Source: an uncultured Oscillospiraceae bacterium (lineage in GTDB: Bacteria > Bacillota > Clostridia > Oscillospirales > Oscillospiraceae). Taken from it: a DNA stretch of 5,174 bases. The position numbers were made by a program, and so were the translations under genes. Shown here in pieces: positions 5,071 to 5,174 of the stretch; positions within the stretch are counted from its first letter, which is position 1; each line of letters begins with the position of its first letter. The notes below the pieces were generated by a model. The model searched no databases, was not told the origin of the DNA, and worked only from the letters and a program-made list of their open reading frames with translations. Location of the stretch: the NCBI GenBank assembly GCA_900756575.1, contig CAAEKQ010000171.1, positions 1 to 5,174 of the forward strand, read 5' to 3'.

Positions 5071-5174
5071 CGTCGCTCATTCACTCCGTCGCTCCTCCTT
5101 TCCAAATCGAACCCGCTGCGCTGGGCTTCGATTTGGTGTTTCGCCTACGGCGATTTATTCTGACCTGAAATCGT
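5071..5174. repeat. Palindrome-rich non-coding stretch after the tRNA, cut by the window edge
   Basis: No convincing gene is seen here. CCAAATCGAA (5102-5111) pairs perfectly with TTCGATTTGG (5127-5136). TCGCC (5141-5145) pairs with GGCGA (5149-5153), and CGATTT (5151-5156) could pair with AAATCG (5168-5173). CGTCGCTC occurs twice (5071-5078, 5087-5094). Clustered short palindromes suggest an extragenic repeat, perhaps continuing past the window. Whether it is a dispersed family cannot be judged from here. Confidence 0.45.

Overview
The window comes from a GC-rich, endospore-forming Firmicute of the Clostridia, probably near the Oscillospiraceae. This rests on a spoIIGA-sigE pair, a ferredoxin-type [FeFe]-hydrogenase-like sensor protein typical of anaerobic Clostridia, strong GGAGG ribosome binding sites, and a codon style rich in CTG, GAG and GGC. 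The family-level placement is an inference from style, not a search result. All genes lie on the + strand.

Layout. Positions 1-90 hold what is probably the tail of an upstream transcription unit and a very strong rho-independent terminator. Positions 156-1001 encode SpoIIGA, the membrane aspartic protease that activates pro-sigma-E. Positions 998-1690 encode sigma-E, overlapping spoIIGA by ATGA. A short intergenic region (1691-1759) carries a TATAAT promoter. Positions 1760-3478 encode a 572-residue iron-sulfur protein: two [4Fe-4S] ferredoxin motifs, an [FeFe]-hydrogenase H-cluster domain, a four-cysteine Fe-S domain and a PAS domain. Positions 3475-4641 encode a soluble PP2C/SpoIIE-type phosphatase with an unrecognised C-terminal domain, overlapping its neighbour by GTGA. 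The 312-base gap that follows holds a 164-bp cloverleaf-like inverted-repeat element starting inside the phosphatase stop codon, a bipartite hairpin that may be a terminator, and a strong extended -10 promoter. That promoter drives tRNA-Ala(GGC) at 4954-5029, which ends in a strong terminator. The last 105 bases hold further palindromes and no convincing gene.

How the genes work together. SpoIIGA cleaves the short N-terminal pro-sequence of sigma-E to start the mother-cell programme. The iron-sulfur protein and the phosphatase look like a translationally coupled sensor-output pair. The hydrogenase domain keeps the four H-cluster cysteines but has alanine where catalytic enzymes have the proton-relay cysteine, the pattern reported for sensory (HydS, group C) [FeFe] hydrogenases. 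The pair probably converts H2 or redox state into serine/threonine dephosphorylation. Whether its position behind sigE means it feeds into sporulation is the most interesting open question here; the separate promoter suggests it can also be expressed independently.
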